In this document: positions 16,492 through 25,851 of the stretch, piece by piece
Numbering within the stretch: the stretch's first letter is position 1
Layout: each line of letters begins with the position of its first letter
Assembly (NCBI RefSeq): GCF_047263945.1
Contig: NZ_JBLAVB010000001.1
Location: 558,001-622,000, forward strand
DNA length: 64,000 nt
From: Rhodospirillum sp047263945
GTDB taxonomy: Bacteria; Pseudomonadota; Alphaproteobacteria; Rhodospirillales; Rhodospirillaceae
Direction: 5' to 3'
Notes under the pieces: model-generated
The model's database searches: none
Told to the model about the DNA's origin: nothing
Seen by the model: the letters and a program-made list of their open reading frames with translations, nothing else
Made by a program: the position numbers and the translations under genes

Positions 16492-16947
16492 TTACAGGCC
16501 AAGCTCCCGCTTCACCTTCAACATACGCATGCAAGCACGGGCGGCCTGTCCGCCAAAGTCCCGTCCCTCCGGATCAGACCGGTCCAGCGCTTGTTCCTGA
16601 TTTTGACAGGTGAGGATGCCATTGCCCACCGCCAGGGAGTATTGCAAGGTCAAATCCTTGACCCCGTCCATGGCCACCCGGCAGGCATTTTCATAGTGGT
16701 CCGTTTCACCCTTGATGGCGCATCCTAAAACCACATACCCGGCATAGCGATAATCCGTCGCCCGCAATTCAATGGAGCGGATCGCGTAGCGGATCACAGC
16801 GGGAATTTCGATAATTCCCGGCACGATCACCCGCTTAAAGCCTGCCCCCTCCTCGGTCAGAACCTGCAAGGCACCACGGACCAAGTTATCGGTGATATCG
16901 TCGTAGAACCGAGCCTCGACGATCAGAATACGCGGTCCACCGGCCAT
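16492..16947 (-). CDS. ribH: 6,7-dimethyl-8-ribityllumazine synthase
   Basis: RibH makes the lumazine precursor from the DHBP-synthase product and the pyrimidine intermediate. The 151-aa protein shows ILIVEARFYDDITDNLVRGA, VPGIIEIPAVIRYAI, the phosphate-binding GCAIKGETDHYENACR and VGNGILTCQNQEQALDRSD, all family hallmarks. It forms the icosahedral or pentameric synthase. It starts 6 bp after the ribBA stop. Confidence 0.97.
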   Translation of the reverse strand: MAGGPRILIVEARFYDDITDNLVRGALQVLTEEGAGFKRVIVPGIIEIPAVIRYAIRSIELRATDYRYAGYVVLGCAIKGETDHYENACRVAMDGVKDLTLQYSLAVGNGILTCQNQEQALDRSDPEGRDFGGQAARACMRMLKVKRELGL

Positions 16948-16953
16948 CCTCGC

Positions 16954-18072
16954 TTACTCCTCATCCGATAGGGGACGTTGAGCCACTACCTTAAGGCCAT
17001 AGCCGTCCAGGGCAATAATGTTTTTCGGTGTATTGGACAGCAGAATCATGTCCGTGACACCCATATCTGCCAGAATTTGCGCACCGACGCCATAGTCGAC
17101 CAACCGTTTCCCCGCCTTGGGTCCTTCCTCCAACCGGGTACGCAGACGCTCGGACAGGGAGGTGGACCTGGGCTCGCGGATCAGCACGACGACGCCCCGG
17201 CCTTCCTTGGCAATCAAGTCCATGGCTTGGTGGAGTTGTCCCCCATGGCCACTGTCCATGTCACCCAGAACATCCTCGACCACGTTCAGGGCATGCATGC
17301 GAACCAGGACAGGCTCCTTACCGCTGCGGGGATCGCCTTTTACCAGGGCAATATGCTCTCCATAGGTCACGGTGGAGACGTAGAGCATCATCCGCCAATC
17401 GCCCCCATGGAAGGACCGGAGATCCGTTTCCAATTCCCGCCGAACCAAGCGTTCTGTTTTGCGGCGGTAGGCGATCAGATCGGCGATGGTTCCCACCTTC
17501 AAGCCATGCTCCTGGGCGAAGGCAACCAGATCCGGCATGCGGGCCATGGTCCCATCATCATTCATGATCTCGCAGATAACGCCCGCAGGATGGAGACCGG
17601 CCATGCGTGAGACATCCACAGCCGCTTCCGTATGACCGGCCCGCACCAGCACCCCACCATCCCGGGCCACCAAGGGGAAGACGTGCCCCGGTGAGGCAAT
17701 ATCTTCCGGCCCTTTGCTGGGATCGATAGCAACCTGCACGGTCAGCGCCCGGTCAGCCGCAGAAATCCCTGTGGTCACTCCTTCCTTGGCCTCAATGCTC
17801 ACCGTAAAGGCCGTGGAATGCCGCGAGGTGTTCTGTTGGGACATCAGAGGCAGATTCAACGCCTTGCAGCGGTCTGCCGTCATGGCCAGGCAGATCAATC
17901 CCCGGCCGTGTTTGGCCATGAAATTGATGGTCTCCGGGGTGGCCATCTGGGCAGGAATGATCAGGTCGCCCTCGTTTTCCCGATCTTCGTCGTCGACCAG
18001 GATGAATATGCGTCCCTCGCGGGCGTCCTCAATGATCTCTTCCGGCTTGGCCAGATATTCGCGGTACGGCAC
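16954..18072 (-). CDS. ribB: 3,4-dihydroxy-2-butanone-4-phosphate synthase with degenerate GTP cyclohydrolase II domain (RibBX-type)
   Basis: The N-terminal half (~1-205) is an intact DHBP synthase: FILVDDEDRENEGDLIIPAQ, the HSTAFTVSIEA region, and RAGHTEAAVDV. It makes the 4-carbon unit for lumazine. The C-terminal half has the length and order of GTP cyclohydrolase II but lacks its active site. Where RibA has HSEC and RCDCG zinc ligands, this has HALN and DSGHGG, and the catalytic QEGRxIGL motif is replaced by REPRSTSLSERL. It is therefore expected to be inactive as RibA. Such RibBA-like proteins (RibBX) are known. A separate active ribA must exist elsewhere if the pathway works. Confidence 0.9.
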   Translation of the reverse strand: MPYREYLAKPEEIIEDAREGRIFILVDDEDRENEGDLIIPAQMATPETINFMAKHGRGLICLAMTADRCKALNLPLMSQQNTSRHSTAFTVSIEAKEGVTTGISAADRALTVQVAIDPSKGPEDIASPGHVFPLVARDGGVLVRAGHTEAAVDVSRMAGLHPAGVICEIMNDDGTMARMPDLVAFAQEHGLKVGTIADLIAYRRKTERLVRRELETDLRSFHGGDWRMMLYVSTVTYGEHIALVKGDPRSGKEPVLVRMHALNVVEDVLGDMDSGHGGQLHQAMDLIAKEGRGVVVLIREPRSTSLSERLRTRLEEGPKAGKRLVDYGVGAQILADMGVTDMILLSNTPKNIIALDGYGLKVVAQRPLSDEE

Positions 18073-18118
18073 GGCGGTTATCCCGTTCTGTTTCTTCGGC
18101 GACGGATCGACTGTCCGA

Positions 18119-18709
18119 TCAATCGTCGGGGTTCATCAGGCGCGCCACGTAGCGGGCCAGCATATCGATTTCCAGATTCACCTTGGATCCGGGCTTCAGG
18201 GACCCAAATGTGGTTACCTCGAAGGTATGAGGGATGATATTCACCCCAAAGACGGCCCCCTCGACCTCGTTGACCGTCAGGGACACCCCGTCGATGGCAA
18301 CGGATCCCTTGGACGCGATATATTTCTTCAACTCTTCGGGCACTTGAAAGCGGACGCGGTGACTTTCCCCGTCCGGTGTGATGTCGAGAACCTCACCCAC
18401 ACCGTCCACATGACCGGAAACGATATGCCCACCCAGTTCATCCCCCAGCGCCAGCGCCCGCTCGAAGTTGACCGGCGAACCCGCCACCCAGGATCCGAGG
18501 GTTGTCTTGGAGAGAGTTTCACCAGAAGCCTGGACGGTGAACCACCCTGCTCCCTTCTCGACAACCGTCAGGCAGCAACCACAGCAAGCGATAGAGGCGC
18601 CAATGGCAACCTCGTCCATGTCGTAGCTGCTGTTGAAGGTGAAACGGGTATCGCCATCCTTGGCGATCTCCTTCACGGACCCCAGGTCGGTGATGATGCC
18701 GGTGAACAT
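18119..18709 (-). CDS. ribE: Riboflavin synthase, alpha subunit
   Basis: RibE dismutates two lumazines to riboflavin. The MFTGIITDLGSV start at 18709 is diagnostic, so the longer frame to 18880 is rejected. The duplicated barrel is visible: first repeat with SIACCGCCLTVV and FTVQASGETLSKTTLGSW...VNFERALALGDELGGHIVSGHVDGVG, second repeat with KGSVAIDGVSLTVNEVE...FEVTTFGSLKPGSKVNLEIDMLARYVARL. It lies between ribD and ribBA on the same strand. Confidence 0.97.
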   Translation of the reverse strand: MFTGIITDLGSVKEIAKDGDTRFTFNSSYDMDEVAIGASIACCGCCLTVVEKGAGWFTVQASGETLSKTTLGSWVAGSPVNFERALALGDELGGHIVSGHVDGVGEVLDITPDGESHRVRFQVPEELKKYIASKGSVAIDGVSLTVNEVEGAVFGVNIIPHTFEVTTFGSLKPGSKVNLEIDMLARYVARLMNPDD

Positions 18710-18716
18710 GGACCTT

Positions 18717-19904
18717 TTACTCCGTCTCCGAAAGGGAAAACTCGATAGGGGAAAGGGGGGCCGACGCCGCAAAATGCTCCACCAGATCCCCCCCCGCGAC
18801 ACAGCGGGCGCGGGCGGAGAATTGGGCGGAATCCCCCAAATGGTCAACCCCGAAAGCGGCAATGGCCCCCTTCCCGTCACTGCCGATCACCAGGGGCGCC
18901 CGGAACCAGACCAAATGATCGACCAGTCCGGCAGCAAGAAAAGCCCCGGCAAGGTCGCCTCCCCCTTCGACCAGAAGGCGCGTAACGCCCTGGTCTGCCA
19001 GGGCCGACAGCGCGGCGTCCACCCGGGGCCGCCCCACGTCATCCCCAGCCACAGAGAGCACTCGAGCCCCCTTTTTTTCCAGGTTGGAACGGCGATGCAC
19101 CGACGCCTCAGGCCCGGTCACGACCCAGAGCGGGATCCGGTCGGCGGACCGGACCAGGGCTCCATTCACAGGTATACGGGCATGGCTGTCAAAAACCACC
19201 CGAACGGGCGAACGGTCCTCCAACCCCGGCAATCGACAAGTGAGCGTAGGATCATCGGCGAGCACGGTACCGACACCCACGGCGATGGCATCATGGGTTG
19301 CCCGCAAACGGTGCCCCCGCTGCCGGGCCTCGGGGCCAGTAATCCATTGGCTATGCCCCGTCGCCGTAGCGATGCGCCCGTCAAGGGATGTTGCTGTCTT
19401 CAGGGTCACCAGAGGGCGCCCCTTGATCCGGCATAACAGGAACCCTTGGTTCAAATCCCTGGCTTCCGCCTCCCTCACGCCGGTGCGAACTTCAATGCCA
19501 GCCGCCCTCAGCCGGGCAAGACCCTGGCCCGAAACCCTCTCATCCGGATCAATCAGCGCCACGACGACCCGGAACACACCTGCATCGATCAGGGCATCGG
19601 CGCAAGGCGGGGTCTGTCCATAGTGGCTGCAGGGTTCCAGCGTAACATGGGCCGTAGCCCCCCTTGCCAGCGGACCGGCTTGGTCCAGAGCTTCTCGCTC
19701 CGCGTGAGGCCGCCCGCCAGGTTGAGTCCAGCCCCGTCCCACGACCCGACCGTCTGGGGAGACCAGAACGCAGCCCACCGAAGGGTTGGGCCAGACTCGA
19801 CCAAGTCCCCGGGCAGCCAAACCCAAGGCCACACCCATCCAGTCTTCGTCCGTCGGTCCCTCGATTCGTCCATAAGGGGAAGCCACGCCGCTTGGTCCTA
19901 TCAC
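18717..19904 (-). CDS. ribD: Bifunctional pyrimidine deaminase/reductase RibD
   Basis: The N-terminal deaminase domain has the zinc ligands in PGGRPHAEREAL (HAE) and LEPCSHYGQTPPCADALI (PC-x7-8-C). The C-terminal reductase domain starts near residue 160 with RPLVTLKTATSLDGRIA and includes the NADPH-binding region LLVEGGGDLAGAFL. It catalyses the second and third steps of riboflavin synthesis. It starts 7 bp after the nrdR stop and precedes ribE by 7 bp, so nrdR-ribD-ribE are tightly linked. Confidence 0.97.
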   Translation of the reverse strand: MIGPSGVASPYGRIEGPTDEDWMGVALGLAARGLGRVWPNPSVGCVLVSPDGRVVGRGWTQPGGRPHAEREALDQAGPLARGATAHVTLEPCSHYGQTPPCADALIDAGVFRVVVALIDPDERVSGQGLARLRAAGIEVRTGVREAEARDLNQGFLLCRIKGRPLVTLKTATSLDGRIATATGHSQWITGPEARQRGHRLRATHDAIAVGVGTVLADDPTLTCRLPGLEDRSPVRVVFDSHARIPVNGALVRSADRIPLWVVTGPEASVHRRSNLEKKGARVLSVAGDDVGRPRVDAALSALADQGVTRLLVEGGGDLAGAFLAAGLVDHLVWFRAPLVIGSDGKGAIAAFGVDHLGDSAQFSARARCVAGGDLVEHFAASAPLSPIEFSLSETE

Positions 19905-19911
19905 CCCAAGG

Positions 19912-20370
19912 CTATTCCGTCAGGCCACCCAGGGTTTCGACGAATTCCTCGAAATCCTTGGCCTCGCGGAAATTTTTATAAACCGAAGCAAAGCGTACAT
20001 AGGCCACAGGATCCAGCCCACCCAGGCTTTCCATGACCATTTCACCAATGAACTTGGAATTGATCTCCGTCTCGCCAGAGCTCTCGAGCCGACGCTGGAT
20101 GCCACTGACAATCCGCTCGATCCGCTCCTCGTCAACGGGCCGCTTACGACAGGCAATTCGGATGGACCGAGCCAACTTCTCCCGATCAAAGGGAGAGCGC
20201 TGCCCATTCTTCTTAACGACGACCAGATCCCGAAGTTGAACCCGCTCGAAGGTGGTGAAGCGCGATCCGCAAGCGGGGCAGAACCGCCGTCTACGAATAG
20301 CGGCATTGTCCTCCGTTGGGCGCGAGTCCTTCACCTGGGTATCACCATTGCCGCAGAACGGACATCGCAT
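19912..20370 (-). CDS. nrdR: Transcriptional repressor NrdR
   Basis: A zinc ribbon at the N-terminus (C3-x2-C6...C31-x2-C34) is followed by an ATP-cone domain (VVKKNGQRSPFDREKLARSIRIACRKRPV...). NrdR senses ATP/dATP and represses ribonucleotide reductase genes. At 152 aa the length is typical. It sits between glyA and ribD, a conserved proteobacterial order. I did not find an NrdR-box pair in this window. Confidence 0.97.
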   Translation of the reverse strand: MRCPFCGNGDTQVKDSRPTEDNAAIRRRRFCPACGSRFTTFERVQLRDLVVVKKNGQRSPFDREKLARSIRIACRKRPVDEERIERIVSGIQRRLESSGETEINSKFIGEMVMESLGGLDPVAYVRFASVYKNFREAKDFEEFVETLGGLTE

Positions 20371-20541
20371 GGGTCGGACCTTTGTATTGATTTTGGACAG
20401 AAGGGAGGAGTGGAAACGCGACCTCCACTATTCCTTGTCCCTGTTATTCTGAGTGTGGGGCGTCAACGGAACAACCGGTTCCCTCTTTTCCTCGCCCCAC
20501 ACCGCACATGATATCACATCCCATATCGGGAATCGGGTGAC

Positions 20542-21834
20542 TTATAGCTCACCATATATGGGAAAGCGACCGCAAAGGGCCTCAACTTTTTCCCGAACGG
20601 CGGTTTCAACCGCACCATTGTCTTCCGGATTCACAGCCAATCCATCAAGCACTTCAACGACCATTTCGCCAACTTGGGTGAACTCCTCCGCGCCGAAGCC
20701 CCGGGTGGTGCCTGCGGGGGTTCCCACGCGAATACCAGAGGTCACCGAGGGCTTTTCCGGATCGAAGGGAATGCCGTTCTTGTTTGTGGTAATACCCGCA
20801 TTCTCCAAACTGCGTTCGGCGACATTCCCGGTCAGCTTCTTAGGCCGCAGATCGACCAGCGCCACATGGGTGTCCGTGCCACCGGACACGATGTCCAATC
20901 CGCCTTTGGCCAAGGTGTCCGCCAGAATTTTGGCATTGGACACAACGGTTTCAGCGTAAACCTTGAACTCTGGCTTCAGAGCTTCACCGAATGCCACGGC
21001 TTTGGCCGCAATGATATGCATCAGCGGACCACCCTGCAGGCCCGGGAAGACCGCTGAGTTGATTTTCTTACCCAGATCCGGATTGTTGGACAGCACCATG
21101 CCCCCCCGGGGACCACGCAGGGTCTTGTGGGTGGTGGTCGTCACAATGTCGGCGAACGGCAGCGGGCTGGGGTGCACACCGGCGGCGACCAGACCGGCGA
21201 AATGGGCCATATCGACCATCAGAAGGGCGCCCACCTTGTCGGCAATCTCGCGGAACTTCTGGAAGTCGATATGCCTGGGATAGGCAGACCCGCCGGCAAT
21301 AATCAGCTTGGGTTTGTGCTCGGTGGCCAGGGCCTCGACTTCGTCAAAGTCGATCTGAGCATCCTGCTGGCGCACACCATACTGGATGGCGTTGAACCAT
21401 TTCCCGGACATGGCGGGCTTGGCGCCATGGGTCAGGTGACCGCCTGCAGCCAAGCTCATGCCCAGGATGGTGTCGCCAGGCTGGACCAGGGCCAACATCA
21501 CCGCCCCATTGGCCTGAGCGCCTGAATGGGGCTGAACATTGACGAATTCGCATCCGAACAATTTCTTGGCGCGGGAAATGGCCAGATCTTCGGCCAAATC
21601 CACTTCCTCGCACCCACCATAGTAGCGGCGACCGGAATAGCCCTCGGCATATTTGTTTGTCAGAACACTGCCCGAGGCCTCAAGCACCGCCTTGGAAACA
21701 ATGTTCTCCGACGCAATCAGCTCGACCTGCCTTTGCTGACGGGACAACTCACCTTTTAGGGCGGCGCTCAAGTCGGGATCGCTTTCAGCGACGGAGGAAG
21801 AAAAAAATCCGGTCCAGGGTGTATAGGCGCTCAT
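20542..21834 (-). CDS. glyA: Serine hydroxymethyltransferase
   Basis: GlyA interconverts serine and glycine with tetrahydrofolate. Hallmarks are ELIASENIVSKAVLEA, TNKYAEGYSGRRYYGGCE, VNVQPHSGAQANGAV, and the PLP lysine in TTTTHKTLRGPRGG. The 430-aa length matches the family. Start to stop lies between rpiB and nrdR. No glycine riboswitch was recognised in the short upstream gap. Confidence 0.98.
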   Translation of the reverse strand: MSAYTPWTGFFSSSVAESDPDLSAALKGELSRQQRQVELIASENIVSKAVLEASGSVLTNKYAEGYSGRRYYGGCEEVDLAEDLAISRAKKLFGCEFVNVQPHSGAQANGAVMLALVQPGDTILGMSLAAGGHLTHGAKPAMSGKWFNAIQYGVRQQDAQIDFDEVEALATEHKPKLIIAGGSAYPRHIDFQKFREIADKVGALLMVDMAHFAGLVAAGVHPSPLPFADIVTTTTHKTLRGPRGGMVLSNNPDLGKKINSAVFPGLQGGPLMHIIAAKAVAFGEALKPEFKVYAETVVSNAKILADTLAKGGLDIVSGGTDTHVALVDLRPKKLTGNVAERSLENAGITTNKNGIPFDPEKPSVTSGIRVGTPAGTTRGFGAEEFTQVGEMVVEVLDGLAVNPEDNGAVETAVREKVEALCGRFPIYGEL

Positions 21835-21916
21835 GGCTGTTCATCCATTACTGTCTGGTGGGCCGCCGGGGAGCGGCTAGAAGCTGCATGCAAACAGGGG
21901 GGGCGGGTGGAGAGCC

Positions 21917-22369
21917 TCAGCTCAACTTGGCCAAGCGTCGTCCATGGCGGCCGCCCTCAAATTCCGTATTCAGAAAAATATCGACGCAGTCCTTGGCGAT
22001 TTCTGGACCTGTCGTCCGTCCACCAAGAACCAAAACATTGGCGTCGTTATGCTCGCGGCAGAGGCGCGCGCCATAGGCATCGTGCACCAGCGCGCCCCGC
22101 ATGTCCCGGTGCCGGTTGACGGCAATGGAAATACCTATCCCTGTACCGCACATCAAGATTCCACGTTCGGCCTTCCCCTCACGTAAGACCTGAGCCAAGG
22201 CATCGGCGTAATCAGGATAGTCCACCGACTCCGTTCCATGCGTCCCAAGGTCGATCACCTCGATTCCCTTGGTCTTCAAGTGGGTCGCAATCAGAGATTT
22301 CATGTCTAGAGCACCGTGATCGCATGCCAGTGCAACGACGCGAATGGGAAAAGAGGCCTCTTGGATCAT
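21917..22369 (-). CDS. rpiB: Ribose-5-phosphate isomerase B
   Basis: RpiB interconverts ribulose-5-phosphate and ribose-5-phosphate in the pentose phosphate pathway. The 150-aa protein has VALACDHGALDMKSLI, the VDYPDYADALAQ motif, the anion-hole and catalytic segment GILMCGTGIGISIAVNRHRDMRGAL and LCREHNDANVLVLGGR. The active-site Cys is in LMCGTG. It is the first gene of the minus-strand rpiB-glyA-nrdR-rib run. Confidence 0.95.
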   Translation of the reverse strand: MIQEASFPIRVVALACDHGALDMKSLIATHLKTKGIEVIDLGTHGTESVDYPDYADALAQVLREGKAERGILMCGTGIGISIAVNRHRDMRGALVHDAYGARLCREHNDANVLVLGGRTTGPEIAKDCVDIFLNTEFEGGRHGRRLAKLS

Positions 22370-22885
22370 GAAAATGCCTTATCCTAGTGCAGCACATTAT
22401 CTCGCCTATCCACGCGGGAGACGGATCTTGGCCCATCTGCCACGGGGACGCGGATTGTATCGCCCGTTCTTGCGAACATGAAGGGGGTCTTACCACGGCT
22501 CGAAAAGTTTTCCAACTGCAGCCATGACCTCCCTATTTCCCTTAAGATTCTTCTGGATCGCAGCGAAATACATGGCCCCTTATTTACTTCTGCATCCAGC
22601 GATGCCTTTTCCCCTAGTCGTGGAGTACGCGGAACCCTGTCAAGGCCACACAACAACCTAATGTCTGTATGTCTATTGTTAGTTCTATGGGAATCCTTAA
22701 GTAGAAATTACTGAATTGGCAGGAGGGACAATTGACAGGACTAAAAACTTGGTGCAAACATCAAACACCTAGTCAATTAATCAATGGTCCAACCCACAAG
22801 GACGCTGATTAGGGCAGGGCAATCAAGGAGAGTGACTTTCTTTCTTCGCCCCGAGGGACAGAGCAACAAAGAGACAACGAAACCG
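22370..22885. other. Divergent regulatory region between rpiB and mucR
   Basis: This 516-bp gap must hold promoters for both directions. A TTGACA hexamer at 22732-22737 points toward mucR, but no good -10 box follows at the usual distance. The region 22640-22780 is AT-rich. No RNA or repeat was identified. Confidence 0.35.
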
Positions 22886-23302
22886 ATGCATGATATCAAT
22901 GAAGCCTTGAGCAAGGACGATATTTTGAAGCTCGCCGTGAATGTTGTGTCGGCCTATGTGAGTCAGAACTCCGTACCGGCCAGCCAAATTCCCGAGCTGA
23001 TCCAGACAACGTTCCGGACACTGAACGCACTGGAACCCGATGCTGCGGAAGCAAAAACTGAAACGCTTAAGCCTGCAGTTTCAGTCAAAAAATCCATTAC
23101 ACCGGAATATTTGATCTGCTTGGAAGACGGTAAAAAGCTAAAGATGCTTAAACGCCATCTTCGGACCAATTATGATCTCACTCCGGAAGAATATCGGGCA
23201 AAGTGGAGCCTTCCCAGCGACTACCCGATGGTAGCGCCCAACTACGCGGCACAACGGTCTGAATTTGCCAAGAAAATTGGGCTCGGTCGCAAGAGCCACT
23301 AG
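22886..23302 (+). CDS. MucR/Ros-family transcriptional regulator, 138 aa
   Basis: The C-terminal half is the Ros/MucR domain: YLICLEDGKKLKMLKRHLRTNYDLTPEEYRAKWSLPSDYPMVAPNYA..., a DNA-binding zinc-finger-related fold. Compared with Ros, only the first Cys and first His ligand remain; the second Cys is Asp and the last ligand is Tyr, so zinc binding is doubtful. Such variants exist in the family. MucR proteins regulate surface polysaccharide, motility and cell-cycle genes and usually repress themselves. The start at 22886 (MHDINEALSK) fits the family better than the longer frame. Confidence 0.9.
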   Translation: MHDINEALSKDDILKLAVNVVSAYVSQNSVPASQIPELIQTTFRTLNALEPDAAEAKTETLKPAVSVKKSITPEYLICLEDGKKLKMLKRHLRTNYDLTPEEYRAKWSLPSDYPMVAPNYAAQRSEFAKKIGLGRKSH

Positions 23303-23350
23303 AGAGCTCCGAGATAAGGCACTCTAATAGCCAGCTTCTTGGATCAACCT

Positions 23351-23395
23351 AACAAACAAAAGGCCACCCCCGTTTGAGGTGGCCTTTTGTTTGTT
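23351..23395 (+). terminator. Intrinsic terminator of mucR
   Basis: Perfect 18-bp stem AACAAACAAAAGGCCACC / GGTGGCCTTTTGTTTGTT with a 9-base loop. The stem ends in a T-rich arm. It lies 48 bp after the mucR stop and could work in both directions. Confidence 0.9.
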
Positions 23396-23405
23396 ATTTC
23401 CAACG

Positions 23406-23576
23406 GCAAGCGACAGTGACTCGTCTTTTTTAGGCGATAGCCAAGCCCATTTGGGGGAAAATGCCCCCAAACCCCCATTTCTCTTTTAAAAATAAGAGCC
23501 CGGGGTCTGGGGCCTTTCGGCCCCAGTGGGGGACTGGGCAAAGCCCCGTGACGGGAAAACATCCCCTGTCGTGTAC
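23406..23576 (+). mobile_element. ~175-bp dispersed element (complete copy)
   Basis: Right terminal repeat CTGTCGTGTAC is at 23566-23576; the left end (GCGACAG) is degenerate. Internal hairpins match the copy at 11676-11849, including TTTGGGGGAAAATGCCCCCAAA and GGGGCCTTTCGGCCCC. It lies between the mucR terminator and the convergent malQ gene. Confidence 0.75.
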
Positions 23577-23604
23577 ACGATTACGTCCAATACTGACGTT
23601 TTCC

Positions 23605-25812
23605 TTACGCTCGTTCGCCTTCAGGCCCACGACCAAAGTGGGCCTGAATTTGCGCGATCCGGGTTAGACGCTCATCTGATTCCAGGGATTCCACCGTTAG
23701 GGGAACCCGAAGACGCCAATTCGGGTGCTCGTCAACGGTGCCCGGCAGGTTCGCCTGTTCCCGCATTTCCAAGACATCCTCCAACTGGGTCAGGGCCAGG
23801 ATGCTTGGCGTCCGAGCCAGCCATTGGGTAACCGCAGGCACCAATTCCGGTGGCGGCTCAAAGCCTTCCATCGGCGTTAAGGGCGTCCCCTGACCGGCCA
23901 AGGCCTCGGCAATCCGGGGGCGGTCTCCGTGGCGCGCCCATCCTTCCGCGTCCCGAGAGGCATCATTGGGCCACAGTTGCAATCGGTTCTTCCAAGCCAA
24001 ATCCCGACCATCCCAATAGCCACAGAGGGTAGGCAAGTCATGGGTTGAGGCCGCGACCATCGCCAGCCGGGGATAGGATTCCGGTGGTGTCAAAGCTCCC
24101 CCTTCCCCCCGTTCGAAGAAAAACAGACGATAGGACAGGATCCCGGTTTCCGCCATGCGGTCCCGGAATCCGTTGGGGACGGTTCCCAAGTCCTCGCCAA
24201 TGACAAGGCACCGCTGACGGTGGCTTTCCAAGGCGAGGATCGCGATGAGATCCTCCATGGGCATGCTCAGATAAAACCCTTCGTACCCCTCCATGCCATT
24301 GGGCACACAGAACAGACGCATCAACCCCAGAACATGATCGATGCGCACGGCTCCAGCATGACGCATATTGGCGCGAATCAGGTCAACGAAAGGTTGGTAG
24401 GCCTGTGCTCGCAAACGCGCCGGGTGGAAGGGGGGAAAGCCCCAGTTCTGCCCCTTGGCGTTCAATGGATCCGGCGGAGCGCCCACACTGATTCCTTCGG
24501 CCATCAGGTCCCCGAGAATCCAGGAATCGGCCCCTGTCGGGTCCGCACCCAAAGCCAAATCCCGGTAGAGTCCCAAGGTCTGTCCGGACCGAGCACAGGC
24601 GCTCGCCACCAGCGAGAGCTGGCGGTCAGCCTCGAATTGGCACCATCGATAAAAGGTCAGGCGGTCGGCATTTTCTTGGGAGAAGGCCGTACAGGCGGCA
24701 CTTCTGGCGTCATGAAACGCCTCTGGCCAGCTCCGCCAGGACCATGCGCCCTCTTTGCCGTGGACCTCGGACAGGGCCTCGAACAGGGCGAAGCGACGCA
24801 GGGGTTCTCCCCCTTCCTTGACAAAAGCGCTAAAGGCCAGCCCCCGGGCGGTGCGACGCCCCAGGTGCTTGACCAGGAAGACTTGAAACAGCGCTTCAAG
24901 GGCTGACCATTTATGGGAGGCGACCCCCTCCAGATCGACATAATCCGGTTCCCGCAAGGCCCCCAAGTCCTGCTCCAGGGCACCGACTCCCTGGGCGTCC
25001 GGATATTCCGGCACATCGGAGATGGCGATGTACAAAGGGTTGAGGAACAGGCGGGAATTGGGGGAATAAGGGCTGGCATGGTTTGGCCGGGCGCGGAAGA
25101 GTGCATGCAAGGGATTGATCCCCAGGGTGCCCCCCCCTTGACGTCCAACGGTCCGAGCCAGGGCCGCAAGCGCGCCGAAATCCCCGATCCCCCAATCGGT
25201 CTCCGAGCGCAAACCATGAACTTGAGCCGACATCCCCCAGATTCGAGGCCCATCTTTTGCCTCCCATCCTTCAGGAAGCCAGCAAGTGGAGGGGGCGACG
25301 ATCAGGGGGATCATGACCGGATCACGCCCCGGAGCGCTAATCTGGAGTTGGTGGTATCCGGGCTTTGGGGCCAGGGGAATATCCAACAGACGACGGCGGC
25401 GCCCCCCTTCGCCTTCCTCAATGACCGTCAGGGCTTCCAGATCGAAGACACCTTTTTCTTCGACGCCCCCGGTCTCCGCCTCGGGGAAAATCGTCCATTC
25501 TCCTCGACCCTCCGTCTCAGGCCAAACGATGGGCAGGGAGATGGGATCACCGGTCAGGACATGAACGAGACAGGGGGGCAGCGGAGCACCCCAGGAGTCC
25601 TCTTCGATCCGGTTCAGAGCCTCGGCAATGGCCCCCTCATCCCTATTCAATGGGACCCCCAGAGCCGAGAGTCCCGCCCGCAAGGCATGGTCAGGCGTCG
25701 TCATCAAGGCGCCAAAAGCATCGTGATAGCTGTCGATCAGACCGACCCGTTCCGCCAGTTCCCGCAAGGGATCACCCGCTCCTTGGACATCACCGTCCCA
25801 TCCATCGGTCAT
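23605..25812 (-). CDS. malQ: 4-alpha-glucanotransferase (amylomaltase, GH77)
   Basis: MalQ transfers alpha-1,4-glucan segments between chains. GH77 hallmarks are WGIGDFGAL, PNHASPYSPNSRLFLNPLYI, the nucleophile region GAVRIDHVLGLMRLF, the acid region LVIGEDLGTVPNGFRDRMAETGI and the third carboxylate in ASTHDLPTLCGYWDGRD. I chose the ATG at 25812, which follows GGAGGGGG; the frame opens at a GTG 24 bp upstream. It is the last gene of the glgE-treS/mak-glgX-malQ run and probably recycles maltodextrins released by GlgX. Confidence 0.95.
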   Translation of the reverse strand: MTDGWDGDVQGAGDPLRELAERVGLIDSYHDAFGALMTTPDHALRAGLSALGVPLNRDEGAIAEALNRIEEDSWGAPLPPCLVHVLTGDPISLPIVWPETEGRGEWTIFPEAETGGVEEKGVFDLEALTVIEEGEGGRRRRLLDIPLAPKPGYHQLQISAPGRDPVMIPLIVAPSTCWLPEGWEAKDGPRIWGMSAQVHGLRSETDWGIGDFGALAALARTVGRQGGGTLGINPLHALFRARPNHASPYSPNSRLFLNPLYIAISDVPEYPDAQGVGALEQDLGALREPDYVDLEGVASHKWSALEALFQVFLVKHLGRRTARGLAFSAFVKEGGEPLRRFALFEALSEVHGKEGAWSWRSWPEAFHDARSAACTAFSQENADRLTFYRWCQFEADRQLSLVASACARSGQTLGLYRDLALGADPTGADSWILGDLMAEGISVGAPPDPLNAKGQNWGFPPFHPARLRAQAYQPFVDLIRANMRHAGAVRIDHVLGLMRLFCVPNGMEGYEGFYLSMPMEDLIAILALESHRQRCLVIGEDLGTVPNGFRDRMAETGILSYRLFFFERGEGGALTPPESYPRLAMVAASTHDLPTLCGYWDGRDLAWKNRLQLWPNDASRDAEGWARHGDRPRIAEALAGQGTPLTPMEGFEPPPELVPAVTQWLARTPSILALTQLEDVLEMREQANLPGTVDEHPNWRLRVPLTVESLESDERLTRIAQIQAHFGRGPEGERA

Positions 25813-25851
25813 GGTGCCCCCTCCCCTCCCCGTCACAAATACAAACTATCA

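Noticed and set aside
16948..16953. FMN riboswitch for the riboflavin genes
   Set aside because: The gaps before ribBA, ribH and ribD are only a few bases, leaving no room for the conserved FMN aptamer.
21835..21916. Glycine riboswitch upstream of glyA
   Set aside because: The 80-bp gap between rpiB and glyA shows no glycine aptamer pattern.
23344..23562. Short reading frames inside the 175-bp element (also at 11628-11885 and 51892-52251)
   Set aside because: The same peptide pattern recurs only because the DNA repeats; it falls in a structural, hairpin-rich element with no ribosome binding site.
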